This document shows, one piece after another, positions 1 through 6,018 of a stretch of 7,868 nucleotides of DNA. The stretch is taken from positions 1 to 7,868 of the forward strand of contig JAGVPR010000032.1 in assembly GCA_020052115.1 (NCBI GenBank). The letters are read 5' to 3'. The notes beneath the pieces are model-generated. The model was not told the DNA's origin. It worked only from the letters and a program-made list of their open reading frames with translations, and ran no database searches. The DNA is from Candidatus Eiseniibacteriota bacterium (lineage in GTDB: Bacteria; Eisenbacteria; RBG-16-71-46; JAGVPR01). Each line of letters opens with the position of its first letter. The first letter of the stretch is position 1. The position numbers and the translations under genes were made by a program.

Positions 1-305
1 TCCTTCGCGCCGAGCCAGCGGAGACGCCGGGCGTGTACCGGTTCGTCTCGGCCGGGGGACGGCTCGCCGACTTCGCCGTGAACCTCGACACGCGCGAGAG
101 CGATCTCGCGCCGGCGCGGATTCACGACGTGGAGCGCCTCTTCGGAGAGAAGACCTCGCTCGTGACGCTCCGGCCGCAGGACAAGATCGAGCGGTCGCTT
201 CTCGAGGCGCGGCACGGGCGCGAGATGTGGCGCCCGCTCCTCCTCGCGGTGCTCGCGCTCATGATCGTTGAGATCGTGCTGGGAAGGAGCAAGGCGGAGG
301 AGTAG
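1..305 (+). CDS. C-terminal fragment of a BatA/VWA-type membrane protein
   Basis: The reading frame is open from the left edge (first full codon at base 3) to a TAG at 303-305, so this is the last ~100 residues of a longer protein. The GTG at 33 is an internal valine (context TPGVYRF), not a start. The segment reads as a small beta domain (GVYRFVSAGGRLADFAVNLD, then RESDLAP), followed by a polar stretch and a single membrane helix (RPLLLAVLALMIVEIVLG) ending in a basic tail (GRSKAEE). A 'PGxYr...FAVNxDxxESDL...GREMWRPLLL' ending followed by one terminal helix is, from memory of the family, typical of BatA-like or von Willebrand A / N-terminal double-transmembrane proteins of Gram-negative bacteria. 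That assignment is an inference from the tail only. The domains that would prove it lie outside the window. It converges on the kinase gene. Confidence 0.6.
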   Translation, partial: LRAEPAETPGVYRFVSAGGRLADFAVNLDTRESDLAPARIHDVERLFGEKTSLVTLRPQDKIERSLLEARHGREMWRPLLLAVLALMIVEIVLGRSKAEE

Positions 306-311
306 CGCGCC

Positions 312-3300
312 TCACGCCGCTATGCGGTACTCACAGGCCGCCAGCGCCTCGTCCAATCGCTGCATCGCCTCCTCCAGAATGGGCAGAAGGATCCTCGCTT
401 CCTCGAGACGGTCGCCCTCCGACAGCTTCTCGATCTTCGCGGCGATGCCGGCTGCCTCGGGGGCGGCGATGCTCAAGACCGATCCCTTGATCGAGTGGGC
501 GTGGAACCGGGCGCCCTTGGCGTCGTTCTGCTCGAGGCCGAGACGAAGGGCCTCGAAGCGGCGAGGCGCATCATCCCTGAAAGTCGCAATGACCTCTCGC
601 AGGAAGCTCGTTTCGCCAAGGACGCGGCCGAGGATTTCGGCTTCGATGAAGACAGGGGGGCGGGCATCCGGCTCGGACTCCGAAGGTGCTGCCTCCGCAT
701 CCGAACCAGCAGTGACCTCCGTTGGACTTGCCGATCTCGCCCCGGAGACCCGGCGCGAGAGAATGCGCGCGATCGCCTGCGCGAGGTCGTCGAGATGGAT
801 CGGCTTGGCGATGTAGTCATCCATGCCGGCCGCTAGACAGCGTTCGCGGTCTCCGCGCATCGCGTTGGCCGTCATCGCGACGATCGGCACACCGTGGTCG
901 AGCACGGCCGACCCGGGGTTGCGAATGGCTCTGGACGCTTCGTAGCCGTCCATCTGCGGCATCTGGCAATCCATGAAGACAAGGTCATACCGGATCCGGG
1001 TCAGCGCATCCAGAGCCTCGAGCCCGGTCGCGGCGACATCCGCATTGCACCCCAACCGGCCGAGCAATGCCCGCGCAACCGCCTGGTTGGCGGGGTTGTC
1101 CTCGGCGATGAGAATGCGTAGATCGCGCCGGGCCGCGGCGGAATCGCTCTCTTCGGCTTCGTGCCGCGGGCCGGTCGCTACGAGCGTGACCGCACCCTGG
1201 CGTAGCTGCAGCACGGCGTCGTGCAGGACGGCCTCCCGAATCGGCTTCGTGAGGCACCCGGCGAAGCCCTGCGGCGCCACAGCGCGCGAGCCGAGGCGGG
1301 TCATGAGGACGAGTCGCGTGCGGCCCATCCCCGGATCGTCCTGGATGCGCCGCCCGAAATCCTCACCGCTCAACCCCGGCATCTCATGATCCACGAGGAC
1401 GACATCGAACGGCGGCGCGCCGGCCTGGCGCATCCGAACGAGAGCAGCTTCCCCGCCGCCTTCCTCCTCGACGCTGCAGCCCCGCGCGCGAAGCTGGGTC
1501 GAGAGCCCCGCGCGGCTCATCTCGCTGTCATCCACGATCAGCACGGCGGCGCCGGCGAGATCGGGAAGAGCGCCGCAGCCCGCGGGTCGCTTCTCTGCGC
1601 TTCGCGCGAACTTGACGGTGAACCAGAAGGTCGCGCCTTCTCCCGCCCGGCTATCGAGACCGATCTTCCCGCCCATCAAGCCGACGATCTCCTTCGAGAT
1701 CGCCAGGCCGAGGCCGGTGCCCCCGTACTTGCGTGTCGTGGATCCGTCCACTTGCGTGAACGGAGTGAACAGCGCTCCCTGCCGGTCCGCCGGGATTCCG
1801 ACGCCGGTATCCCTGATCGAGACGAGCAGCTCGACGTCATCTTCCCCGGCCGCGGCCAAGCCGACATGAATATCTATCTCGCCGCGCTCGGTGAACTTGA
1901 CGGCGTTGCCGCCGAGGTTGACGATCACCTGACGCAGGCGCGCCGCATCGCCTCTCAGCGCCGAGGGCACATCGGGATCCACCAGGCACGCCACGTCCAG
2001 ACCCTTCCCGTGAGCCTGGATCGCGAGCATCTCGGCCGTGTCGTACACGGTCGAGCGAAGGTCGAACTCGAGCGCCTCCAGGTCGAGACGCTTCGCCTCG
2101 ATCTTCGACAGGTCGAGGATGTCGTTGATGAGCGAGAGGAGGCTCTCGCCGCTCGAACGGACGATCTCGGCAAACTGCCTCTGCTCCGGCGTCAGATCCG
2201 TCTCGAGCAGGAGGCCTGTCATTCCGATGACGCCGTTCATCGGCGTGCGGATCTCGTGGCTCATGCAGGCGAGGAACTCGCTCTTGGCCGCGTCCGACAT
2301 CGCCGCCTGAGCGGCCAAGTCGTTCGCCCTCCGAGTTACCTCCTCGAGGTGCTGGTTCAAGTCCGTCTGCTCGGCCAGCGCGGTCCGAAGCGCCTTCGCG
2401 GCCTGCTCGCGCTCGGTGACGTCGCGCGACACGCCGAGCGACCCAAGCCGTTCACCGCCGGGGAGAAGTAGGGGCGCGACGAGCGTTTCCAGATGGACCC
2501 GGTGCCCATCGGGATCGCTGACCCACTCCTCGCTGAGAGACGAAGCCTCGGTTGCGCCTTGGCCCGATGTTTCCACTCGCGAGATCCTCGGCGCATGGGC
2601 TCCGAACAGCTCGGCATCCGTGTGTCCGACGATTTCATCTCGCGACCGCCCGACGAAGCGCGCGAACTCGAGGTTGCATCCCAAGTAGAGGCCTGCGGCG
2701 TCCTTGAAGAAGACGAGATCGGGAATGGAGTCGAGCAAGCCGGAGAGCAGAGCGGTGCTTCGCGCGAGACTCTCCTCCGCCTTCTTGCGCTCCGTGATGT
2801 CCACCACGATACCGACCAGACCGGCAACACGCCCTTCGCGGTCGGTGAAGGCCGCCTTGCTGATCATCACATCGCGGACCTTGCCGTCGGCGACCTCGAT
2901 CCGGGTGTCGTACCGGAGCGTCCCCGGGTTCTCCATCAACTCGAGATCCTTGCGGCGCGCCAGTTCGGCTTGATCCCGAGAGACGACTTCGAGCGCGGTC
3001 TTTCCGATCAGGTCCTCAGACCTGCGGCCCAGAAATTCGGTGAGCGCCCTGTTGCAGTCGGTGTAGACGCCATGCCTGTTCTTGAAATACGCAGGGTTCG
3101 GAAGCGCATCCAGCAGCGTCTGTTGGAGAACGCGCTGCTCCAGCAGCACGTCCTCCGCGAGCTTCCGGTCCGTGATGTCTGTGAGATACCCGTGGGAGCG
3201 GGTCGCGTCGCCGGTGTTCGAGCGACGGACGGCGATTGACTCGTGAAACCAGCGATACTCGGCGTGCCGGGTGCAGAGGCGGAACTCCAACTCCATCGCG

Positions 3301-3611
3301 GTGTGTCCGCTCCGCGCATGCTCGGCAAGCTCGGCGGCGACCCGTCCGACATCCTCCGGGTGCATCCTCTCGTGGAGGGTCACTCTCCCGCTCGTGAGAT
3401 CCTCGCGCGTGAAGCCGAGAACTTGCTCCGCGTTGGGCGAGGCGTCGTCGAGCGCTGAGTGCGGGTCGTCCCGCCATTTCAGTATTACCGTCGGGCCACC
3501 GGCGAGAAGCTCGCGCTCTTCCCGAAGGGCCGTCTCGGCCTTTTCGAGAGCCGCTTCGAGGCGGCCAACCTGCGAGCCGGAAGAGATGCTCTGCATCAGG
3601 ACCCCGGACAT
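312..3611 (-). CDS. Hybrid sensor histidine kinase: 3 PAS, HisKA, HATPase, 2 REC, HPt
   Basis: A 1099-residue multi-step phosphorelay kinase. No signal peptide or membrane helix is visible, so it should sense in the cytosol. Order: short coiled coil (~16-37), PAS1 (~38-150), PAS2 (~160-276), PAS3 (~285-403), each closed by a DITDR/DITER/DVTER-type end, then a coiled coil (~404-440). HisKA follows with phospho-acceptor His452 in SHEIRTPMNG. The ATPase has an N box with Asn569, G1 DTGVGIP (601-607) and G2 YGGTGLGLAIS (629-639). Receiver 1 (~688-806) keeps Asp694/695, Asp741 and Lys789. Receiver 2 (~830-952) keeps Glu837/Asp838, Asp881, Thr914 and Lys936. An acidic, Ser-rich linker (~955-985) leads to an HPt domain with His1039 in AHSIKGS. 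All key residues are present, so the relay looks active. An in-frame TAG 18 bases upstream limits the start to this ATG or Met6. No strong Shine-Dalgarno is seen, though GGGG precedes Met6. The signal and final response regulator cannot be read from the sequence. Confidence 0.96.
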   Translation of the reverse strand: MSGVLMQSISSGSQVGRLEAALEKAETALREERELLAGGPTVILKWRDDPHSALDDASPNAEQVLGFTREDLTSGRVTLHERMHPEDVGRVAAELAEHARSGHTAMELEFRLCTRHAEYRWFHESIAVRRSNTGDATRSHGYLTDITDRKLAEDVLLEQRVLQQTLLDALPNPAYFKNRHGVYTDCNRALTEFLGRRSEDLIGKTALEVVSRDQAELARRKDLELMENPGTLRYDTRIEVADGKVRDVMISKAAFTDREGRVAGLVGIVVDITERKKAEESLARSTALLSGLLDSIPDLVFFKDAAGLYLGCNLEFARFVGRSRDEIVGHTDAELFGAHAPRISRVETSGQGATEASSLSEEWVSDPDGHRVHLETLVAPLLLPGGERLGSLGVSRDVTEREQAAKALRTALAEQTDLNQHLEEVTRRANDLAAQAAMSDAAKSEFLACMSHEIRTPMNGVIGMTGLLLETDLTPEQRQFAEIVRSSGESLLSLINDILDLSKIEAKRLDLEALEFDLRSTVYDTAEMLAIQAHGKGLDVACLVDPDVPSALRGDAARLRQVIVNLGGNAVKFTERGEIDIHVGLAAAGEDDVELLVSIRDTGVGIPADRQGALFTPFTQVDGSTTRKYGGTGLGLAISKEIVGLMGGKIGLDSRAGEGATFWFTVKFARSAEKRPAGCGALPDLAGAAVLIVDDSEMSRAGLSTQLRARGCSVEEEGGGEAALVRMRQAGAPPFDVVLVDHEMPGLSGEDFGRRIQDDPGMGRTRLVLMTRLGSRAVAPQGFAGCLTKPIREAVLHDAVLQLRQGAVTLVATGPRHEAEESDSAAARRDLRILIAEDNPANQAVARALLGRLGCNADVAATGLEALDALTRIRYDLVFMDCQMPQMDGYEASRAIRNPGSAVLDHGVPIVAMTANAMRGDRERCLAAGMDDYIAKPIHLDDLAQAIARILSRRVSGARSASPTEVTAGSDAEAAPSESEPDARPPVFIEAEILGRVLGETSFLREVIATFRDDAPRRFEALRLGLEQNDAKGARFHAHSIKGSVLSIAAPEAAGIAAKIEKLSEGDRLEEARILLPILEEAMQRLDEALAACEYRIAA

Positions 3612-3738
3612 TCGGAAGTTGTCGATGGCCTACCGGACACGAACCGCCGCGCCCTGGACAGACCAACCCAGCCGTTCCGCGCACGACGATCGCGCCCGGA
3701 AACCTCGGCCCATGTGAAGAATTTCGGGCGGGGCGATC

Positions 3739-3744
3739 TTTATA
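3739..3744 (-). promoter_or_regulatory. Weak -10-like box upstream of the kinase gene
   Basis: On the minus strand this reads TATAAA inside an AT-rich island (ACATATAAAGAT) in an otherwise GC-rich gap. It is the only sequence in 3612-3866 resembling a sigma-70 -10 box for the kinase gene. No acceptable -35 hexamer lies 16-18 bases upstream (17-base spacing gives CAGAAG), and the implied leader would be about 120 bases. Tentative. Confidence 0.25.
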
Positions 3745-3790
3745 TGTAGCTGATTCCGCATCTTCTGGGTCGGACCGCTGTTCTGGGGGC

Positions 3791-3817
3791 GGAGACAGCG
3801 AGGCCTCGCCTGTTTCC
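3791..3817. repeat. Near-perfect 27-base inverted repeat
   Basis: The arms are GGAGACAGCGAGG (3791-3803) and CCTCGCCTGTTTCC (3804-3817). They pair over 13 positions, with one bulged C at 3810 and one G-T wobble (3794/3814). The core GCGAGGCCTCGC (3798-3809) is a perfect palindrome. It lies 49 bases past the mntP stop and about 180 bases before the kinase start, both on the minus strand. No T-run follows on either strand, so it is not a textbook intrinsic terminator. An operator or a Rho-assisted 3' end stem are the alternatives. Confidence 0.55.
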
Positions 3818-3866
3818 AGTGGTTGAGATCGGCCGCAGATCTGCCGAGAGAGGAGGCCGGACCGCG

Positions 3867-4424
3867 TTAGAACACGATCTCGCTCGCGACGATCCGCACC
3901 GCGATCAGCATCAGCAGGACTCCGCCGACCATCTCCGCCCGGCGCCCAAGCCGAGGGCCGACGCGCGCGCCTGTGAGGATCGCCAGGAGCGAGAGAATGC
4001 CCGTCACGAGGCCGATCGTGATGCTCGGAAGCCAGATCGGGACGCCCAGCATGGCGAGGCTCAGGCCGACGGCGAGGGCGTCAATGCTGGTCGCGGTCGA
4101 GAGCGTCACGAGCATCACGCCGCGCGTCGGGTCGTCGAGACGTGAAGACGCAGCCTGGGGTTTCGCCAGCAACATGCGCATCCCCACCGCCACGAGCAGC
4201 ACGAACGCGACCCAATGATCAATGGGAGCGATGAGCGGCTCGATGGTCGTGCCGGCCGCCCACCCGAGGACCGGCATAAGAAACTGGAAGAGGCCGAAGT
4301 GGAACGAGATTCTGAAGATGGCGCGACGCGCGCGGGTATGACCGGCAGCCGATACGGCAAGAGCGACGGCGAGAGCGTCAATAGACAGCGCCACGGCCAG
4401 GAAGACCATCTCGATCCAGCTCAC
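3867..4424 (-). CDS. mntP: MntP-type manganese efflux pump
   Basis: A 185-residue inner-membrane protein of the MntP (formerly DUF204) family, which exports Mn2+ and prevents manganese toxicity. It has six hydrophobic segments (about 2-24, 36-58, 66-86, 102-126, 130-153, 163-183), arranged as two related halves. Each half carries the family motif SIDALAV (14-20 and 113-119) with an acidic membrane residue, Asp16 and Asp115. The length is normal for the family. The start is GTG, preceded by GGGGGA seven bases upstream. It begins 23 bases after the DUF1801 stop on the same strand, so the two are probably co-transcribed. Many mntP genes sit behind a yybP-ykoY manganese riboswitch, but this gap is too short to hold one. 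The function rests on family membership. Confidence 0.93.
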   Translation of the reverse strand: MSWIEMVFLAVALSIDALAVALAVSAAGHTRARRAIFRISFHFGLFQFLMPVLGWAAGTTIEPLIAPIDHWVAFVLLVAVGMRMLLAKPQAASSRLDDPTRGVMLVTLSTATSIDALAVGLSLAMLGVPIWLPSITIGLVTGILSLLAILTGARVGPRLGRRAEMVGGVLLMLIAVRIVASEIVF

Positions 4425-4447
4425 GGCGATCCCCCGGCGAACGAGCG

Positions 4448-4891
4448 CTACTTTTTCTGTACGGCTTCGTAGCGGGCGATGAAAGTGTCCACCGGCGTCG
4501 AGGCGACGATCGTCGCGATCGCATCGAGCGGAAGATCATCCAGCGTGCGGAAGCGAACGCACGACTTTCCCATGTCGAGCTTCTTCTTCGCCTTCTTGAA
4601 CTCCTGCTTCAACCATGCCGTCTGTTTCACGTCGCCGTAGACGCTCATGAGGTAGAGCGAGCAGTAGTTCTTCTGCGCGGCCAGCGCCACGTAGCAAAGC
4701 GGTTTTCCGTTGTAGGTGTACCGGTACTTCCGAAGGGGGATCTCGTAGCTGATCACGCCCCACTCGATGGACTCGCGATAACCGGCCGGCAGATGGCGTC
4801 GGATGAGCTTCCGCACCGCGCTGATGACTTCGCGGCAATCCTCGGGCAGTTCGTCGAGGTACTCGGCGACGGTCGCGGCAACTCGGGTCAT
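4448..4891 (-). CDS. DUF1801 (YdhG-like) domain protein
   Basis: A 147-residue soluble protein. It opens with TVAEYLDELPEDCREVISAVRKLI, has an SIEWGVISYEIP segment (41-52) and a GKPLCYVALAAQKNYCSLY core (62-80), and ends with a KKLDMGKSCVRFRTLDDLPLD and TPVDTFI stretch. This pattern matches the DUF1801/YdhG-like family, small alpha-beta proteins whose biochemical role is unsettled. The frame is open to an ATG at 4936, but the start at 4891 is preferred: GGGAGGAG lies directly before it, homology begins there, and the upstream ATG nearly abuts a probable -10 box. It is the first gene of a probable unit with mntP, 23 bases downstream. A functional link to manganese is an inference from position only. 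Confidence 0.88.
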   Translation of the reverse strand: MTRVAATVAEYLDELPEDCREVISAVRKLIRRHLPAGYRESIEWGVISYEIPLRKYRYTYNGKPLCYVALAAQKNYCSLYLMSVYGDVKQTAWLKQEFKKAKKKLDMGKSCVRFRTLDDLPLDAIATIVASTPVDTFIARYEAVQKK

Positions 4892-4893
4892 CG

Positions 4894-4901
4894 CTCCTCC
4901 C
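4894..4901 (-). promoter_or_regulatory. Ribosome binding site fixing the DUF1801 start
   Basis: The minus strand reads GGGAGGAG, with its GGAGG core 4 bases before the ATG at 4891. No comparable site precedes the upstream in-frame ATG at 4936, so it decides in favour of the shorter protein. The spacing is a little short but usable. Confidence 0.75.
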
Positions 4902-4937
4902 GTGTGGTGTCGGTCCGCAGGCAACCCTTGAGGCATA

Positions 4938-4943
4938 AGTATA
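4938..4943 (-). promoter_or_regulatory. -10 box of the DUF1801-mntP unit
   Basis: The minus strand reads TATACT, five of six matches to the sigma-70 -10 consensus, within an AT-rich patch (GTATACTTATG). The start codon at 4891 lies 46 bases downstream, giving a leader of about 40 bases. No good TTGACA-like box is found 16-18 bases upstream, so an activator or a weak -35 may be involved. Confidence 0.5.
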
Positions 4944-4964
4944 CGGGGAAACGGGTTCTCGTGC

Positions 4965-5317
4965 CTAAGTTTGCCCTGCCGCCCCGTCTCTCCTCACCGC
5001 TTGGGCGAGGCCGGCCTGCAGCCGCTCCAGCGCCGAGACGAACCCCACGTAGTCCTCGACCCCGGCCGGCGGGTCGAGCAGCCGGATCACGGTCATCTCG
5101 GAGTCGTCGAGATGCCGGCGTTCGGCGACCCGTTTCGACAGCGTCATGAGCAGGTCGAGGAACCTGTGCTCGGAGACCTCGTGCACGCCCTCGAACACCG
5201 AGATCGGCAGTAGCTCCGGGTTACATTTCGACAGGGCGACGTCGAGCAGGCTCTTCGCGGGCCGATCACACCGAACAGGACAGCGATGAAACCGATCACG
5301 ATGGGGAGGAATGCCAT
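4965..5317 (-). pseudogene. Small membrane-anchored protein of unknown family, frameshifted
   Basis: Two minus-strand frames join into one plausible protein. The first starts with ATG at 5317 and encodes a very hydrophobic N-terminus (MAFLPIVIGFIAVLFGVIG, a membrane anchor or uncleaved signal). The second, open to the TAG at 4965, reads AKSLLDVALSKCNPELLPIS, then a helical soluble domain (FLDLLMTLSKRVAERRHLDD, later GVEDYVGFVSALERLQAGLA). In the first frame, sequence after about 5258 turns Cys/Arg/Ser-rich and implausible. In the second frame, no ATG exists before an in-frame TGA at 5325-5327. Adding one base near 5258 (CCCGCG to CCCGGCG) would fuse them into 117 residues. This may be a real lesion or a sequencing or assembly error. 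Translation of the C-terminal part alone from the GTG at 5198 is possible but less natural. No Shine-Dalgarno is clear before 5317. I do not recognise the family. Confidence 0.55.
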
Positions 5318-5371
5318 GGGCGGGTCACGTCCAGGGGTGAAGCGGGTCTTGTTATCGTTGCCGGGAACGGG

Positions 5372-5557
5372 TCAAGGCTCCGGCACTTCGAGATCGCGGC
5401 AGATCTTGCGCGACAGATAGTCGTTGATCTCCCGGTGCCGCGGGACAGTGGAGATCTTTCGCACAACGGGTGCCATGTAGATCGTGTGCGCTGCGCCCTC
5501 GCGGAGCATTCGGCAACCGTGTGATTCGAGGTGGCGGATGAGATCCGTTCGCTTCAT
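5372..5557 (-). CDS. hicA: HicA-family mRNA interferase toxin
   Basis: A 61-residue protein with the HicA pattern: KRTDLIRHLESHGCRMLREG at the N-terminus, the catalytic-type His24 in EGAAHTIY, then STVPRHREINDYLSRKICRDL. HicA toxins have a double-stranded-RNA-binding-like fold and cleave mRNA using that histidine. The canonical G-S-H appears here as A-A-H, a mild variant that keeps the histidine. The ATG overlaps the hicB stop in an ATGA (5554-5557), so translation is probably coupled to the antitoxin, which keeps toxin output tied to antitoxin output. A longer in-frame reading back to 5788 exists but is only a shadow of hicB. The length fits compact HicA proteins. Confidence 0.92.
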   Translation of the reverse strand: MKRTDLIRHLESHGCRMLREGAAHTIYMAPVVRKISTVPRHREINDYLSRKICRDLEVPEP

Positions 5558-5778
5558 GCGCCAGCGATGCGCAGAGGCTCGCGGATGACTTCCTGACCTT
5601 TGAGTTCTTCTTCGGCGAGGGTTCGGTTCGTCTCGAGAACGAGCAGGGCTGCCTCGCGGAGATTCGCTCTGGCCTCGTCGAGGGTCCCGCCCTGAGTGTT
5701 GGCGCCCGGCAATTCGGGGATGAAACCGATGTAGCCCTCGGGGACTTTCTTGAAGATGGCGGTGAACTCGACCTGCAT
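5554..5778 (-). CDS. hicB: HicB-family antitoxin, short form
   Basis: A 74-residue antitoxin of the type II HicAB system, expected to bind HicA and mask its active site. The partial RNase H-like fold is recognisable from FTAIFKKVPEGYIGFIPELP, then GANTQGGTLDEARANLREA and the following helix ALLVLETNR. The protein ends shortly after (KGQEVIREPLRIAGA), with no ribbon-helix-helix or helix-turn-helix C-terminal domain, so direct DNA binding is not evident. The start at 5778 is chosen over upstream in-frame codons because GGAGGT sits 8 bases before it, a TATAAT box lies 31 bases further up, and the family alignment begins here. It is the first gene of the pair, the less common hicBA order. Confidence 0.93.
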   Translation of the reverse strand: MQVEFTAIFKKVPEGYIGFIPELPGANTQGGTLDEARANLREAALLVLETNRTLAEEELKGQEVIREPLRIAGA

Positions 5779-5786
5779 GGAATCGC

Positions 5787-5792
5787 ACCTCC
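5787..5792 (-). promoter_or_regulatory. Ribosome binding site of hicB
   Basis: The minus strand reads GGAGGT, a full Shine-Dalgarno core, 8 bases before the ATG at 5778. It selects this start over longer in-frame readings. Confidence 0.8.
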
Positions 5793-5799
5793 GTTTGTG

Positions 5800-5809
5800 G
5801 GACGAGTCC
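5800..5809. promoter_or_regulatory. Palindromic operator candidate 1 at hicBA
   Basis: GGACGAGTCC is a perfect GGAC-2-GTCC palindrome, directly abutting the -10 box and covering the predicted transcription start of hicBA. Its sequence recurs in inverted form at 5844-5852. A repressor bound here would block open-complex formation. The protein that binds is unknown. Confidence 0.4.
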
Positions 5810-5815
5810 ATTATA
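5810..5815 (-). promoter_or_regulatory. -10 box of the hicBA operon
   Basis: The minus strand reads TATAAT, a perfect sigma-70 -10 hexamer, placing the transcription start near 5803 and giving a leader of about 25 bases with a full ribosome binding site. The -35 region is poor: the 17-base spacing gives GCAACG. Confidence 0.65.
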
Positions 5816-5843
5816 CCCGATGCCGCGGGTGGCGTTGCTTGCG

Positions 5844-5852
5844 GGACTCGTC
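5844..5852. promoter_or_regulatory. Operator candidate 2 at hicBA
   Basis: GGACTCGTC matches the reverse complement of 5801-5809 perfectly over nine bases. Both sites also share the form GGGAC-2-GTC. It lies just upstream of the -35 region, its centre about 44 bases (roughly four helical turns) from site 1, so the pair brackets the promoter on a similar DNA face. Function is inferred from position. Confidence 0.4.
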
Positions 5853-5943
5853 GGGGGACGGCACCGGGCCTTACGGGAGCTGGGTCACTGCTGCTTCCAC
5901 GGCGACCTGCTTCCCTTCCCGCTCGACGATAAGGGTGCGAGGT

Positions 5944-5976
5944 CGAGCCCGCGGTCACGCGGTTCGAGCGGGCTCG
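5944..5976. repeat. Stem-loop downstream of marC
   Basis: CGAGCCCGC (5944-5952) and GCGGGCTCG (5968-5976) are perfect 9-base inverted arms around a 15-base loop. It lies 42 bases past the marC stop and upstream of the hicBA promoter. No T-run follows on the minus strand, so a Rho-independent terminator is possible but not typical. Confidence 0.4.
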
Positions 5977-6018
5977 CAGGCATCACGCGATCCGCGCTCG
6001 CGGGGATTTTGGCCGGCG

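Noticed and set aside
1221..2471. A 416-codon plus-strand open frame opposite the kinase
   Set aside because: It is a shadow of the kinase ATPase and receiver region, caused by high G+C at codon positions. It shows no motifs and no ribosome binding site.
4425..4447. A yybP-ykoY manganese riboswitch for mntP
   Set aside because: The gap is only 23 bases and the DUF1801 leader only about 40, too short for that aptamer, and no matching structure is seen.
4938..4970. Possible sigma-54 promoter (AGGCACGAGAACC on the minus strand)
   Set aside because: The GGCAC half resembles a -24 element, but no GC doublet or TTGC element is found at the required spacing. TATACT nearby explains the promoter better.
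4971..5213. An 80-codon plus-strand open frame
   Set aside because: It overlaps the frameshifted minus-strand gene, whose reading gives a more protein-like helical sequence and a hydrophobic anchor.
5370..5375. TTGACC on the minus strand as a -35 box for the small frameshifted gene
   Set aside because: It matches five of six positions but overlaps the hicA stop, and no -10-like hexamer lies at 16-18 bases spacing.
5940..5980. A tRNA-like GGTTCGA segment
   Set aside because: No 5-base T-stem, acceptor stem or anticodon arm can be formed around it; it is simply the loop edge of the 9-base stem.
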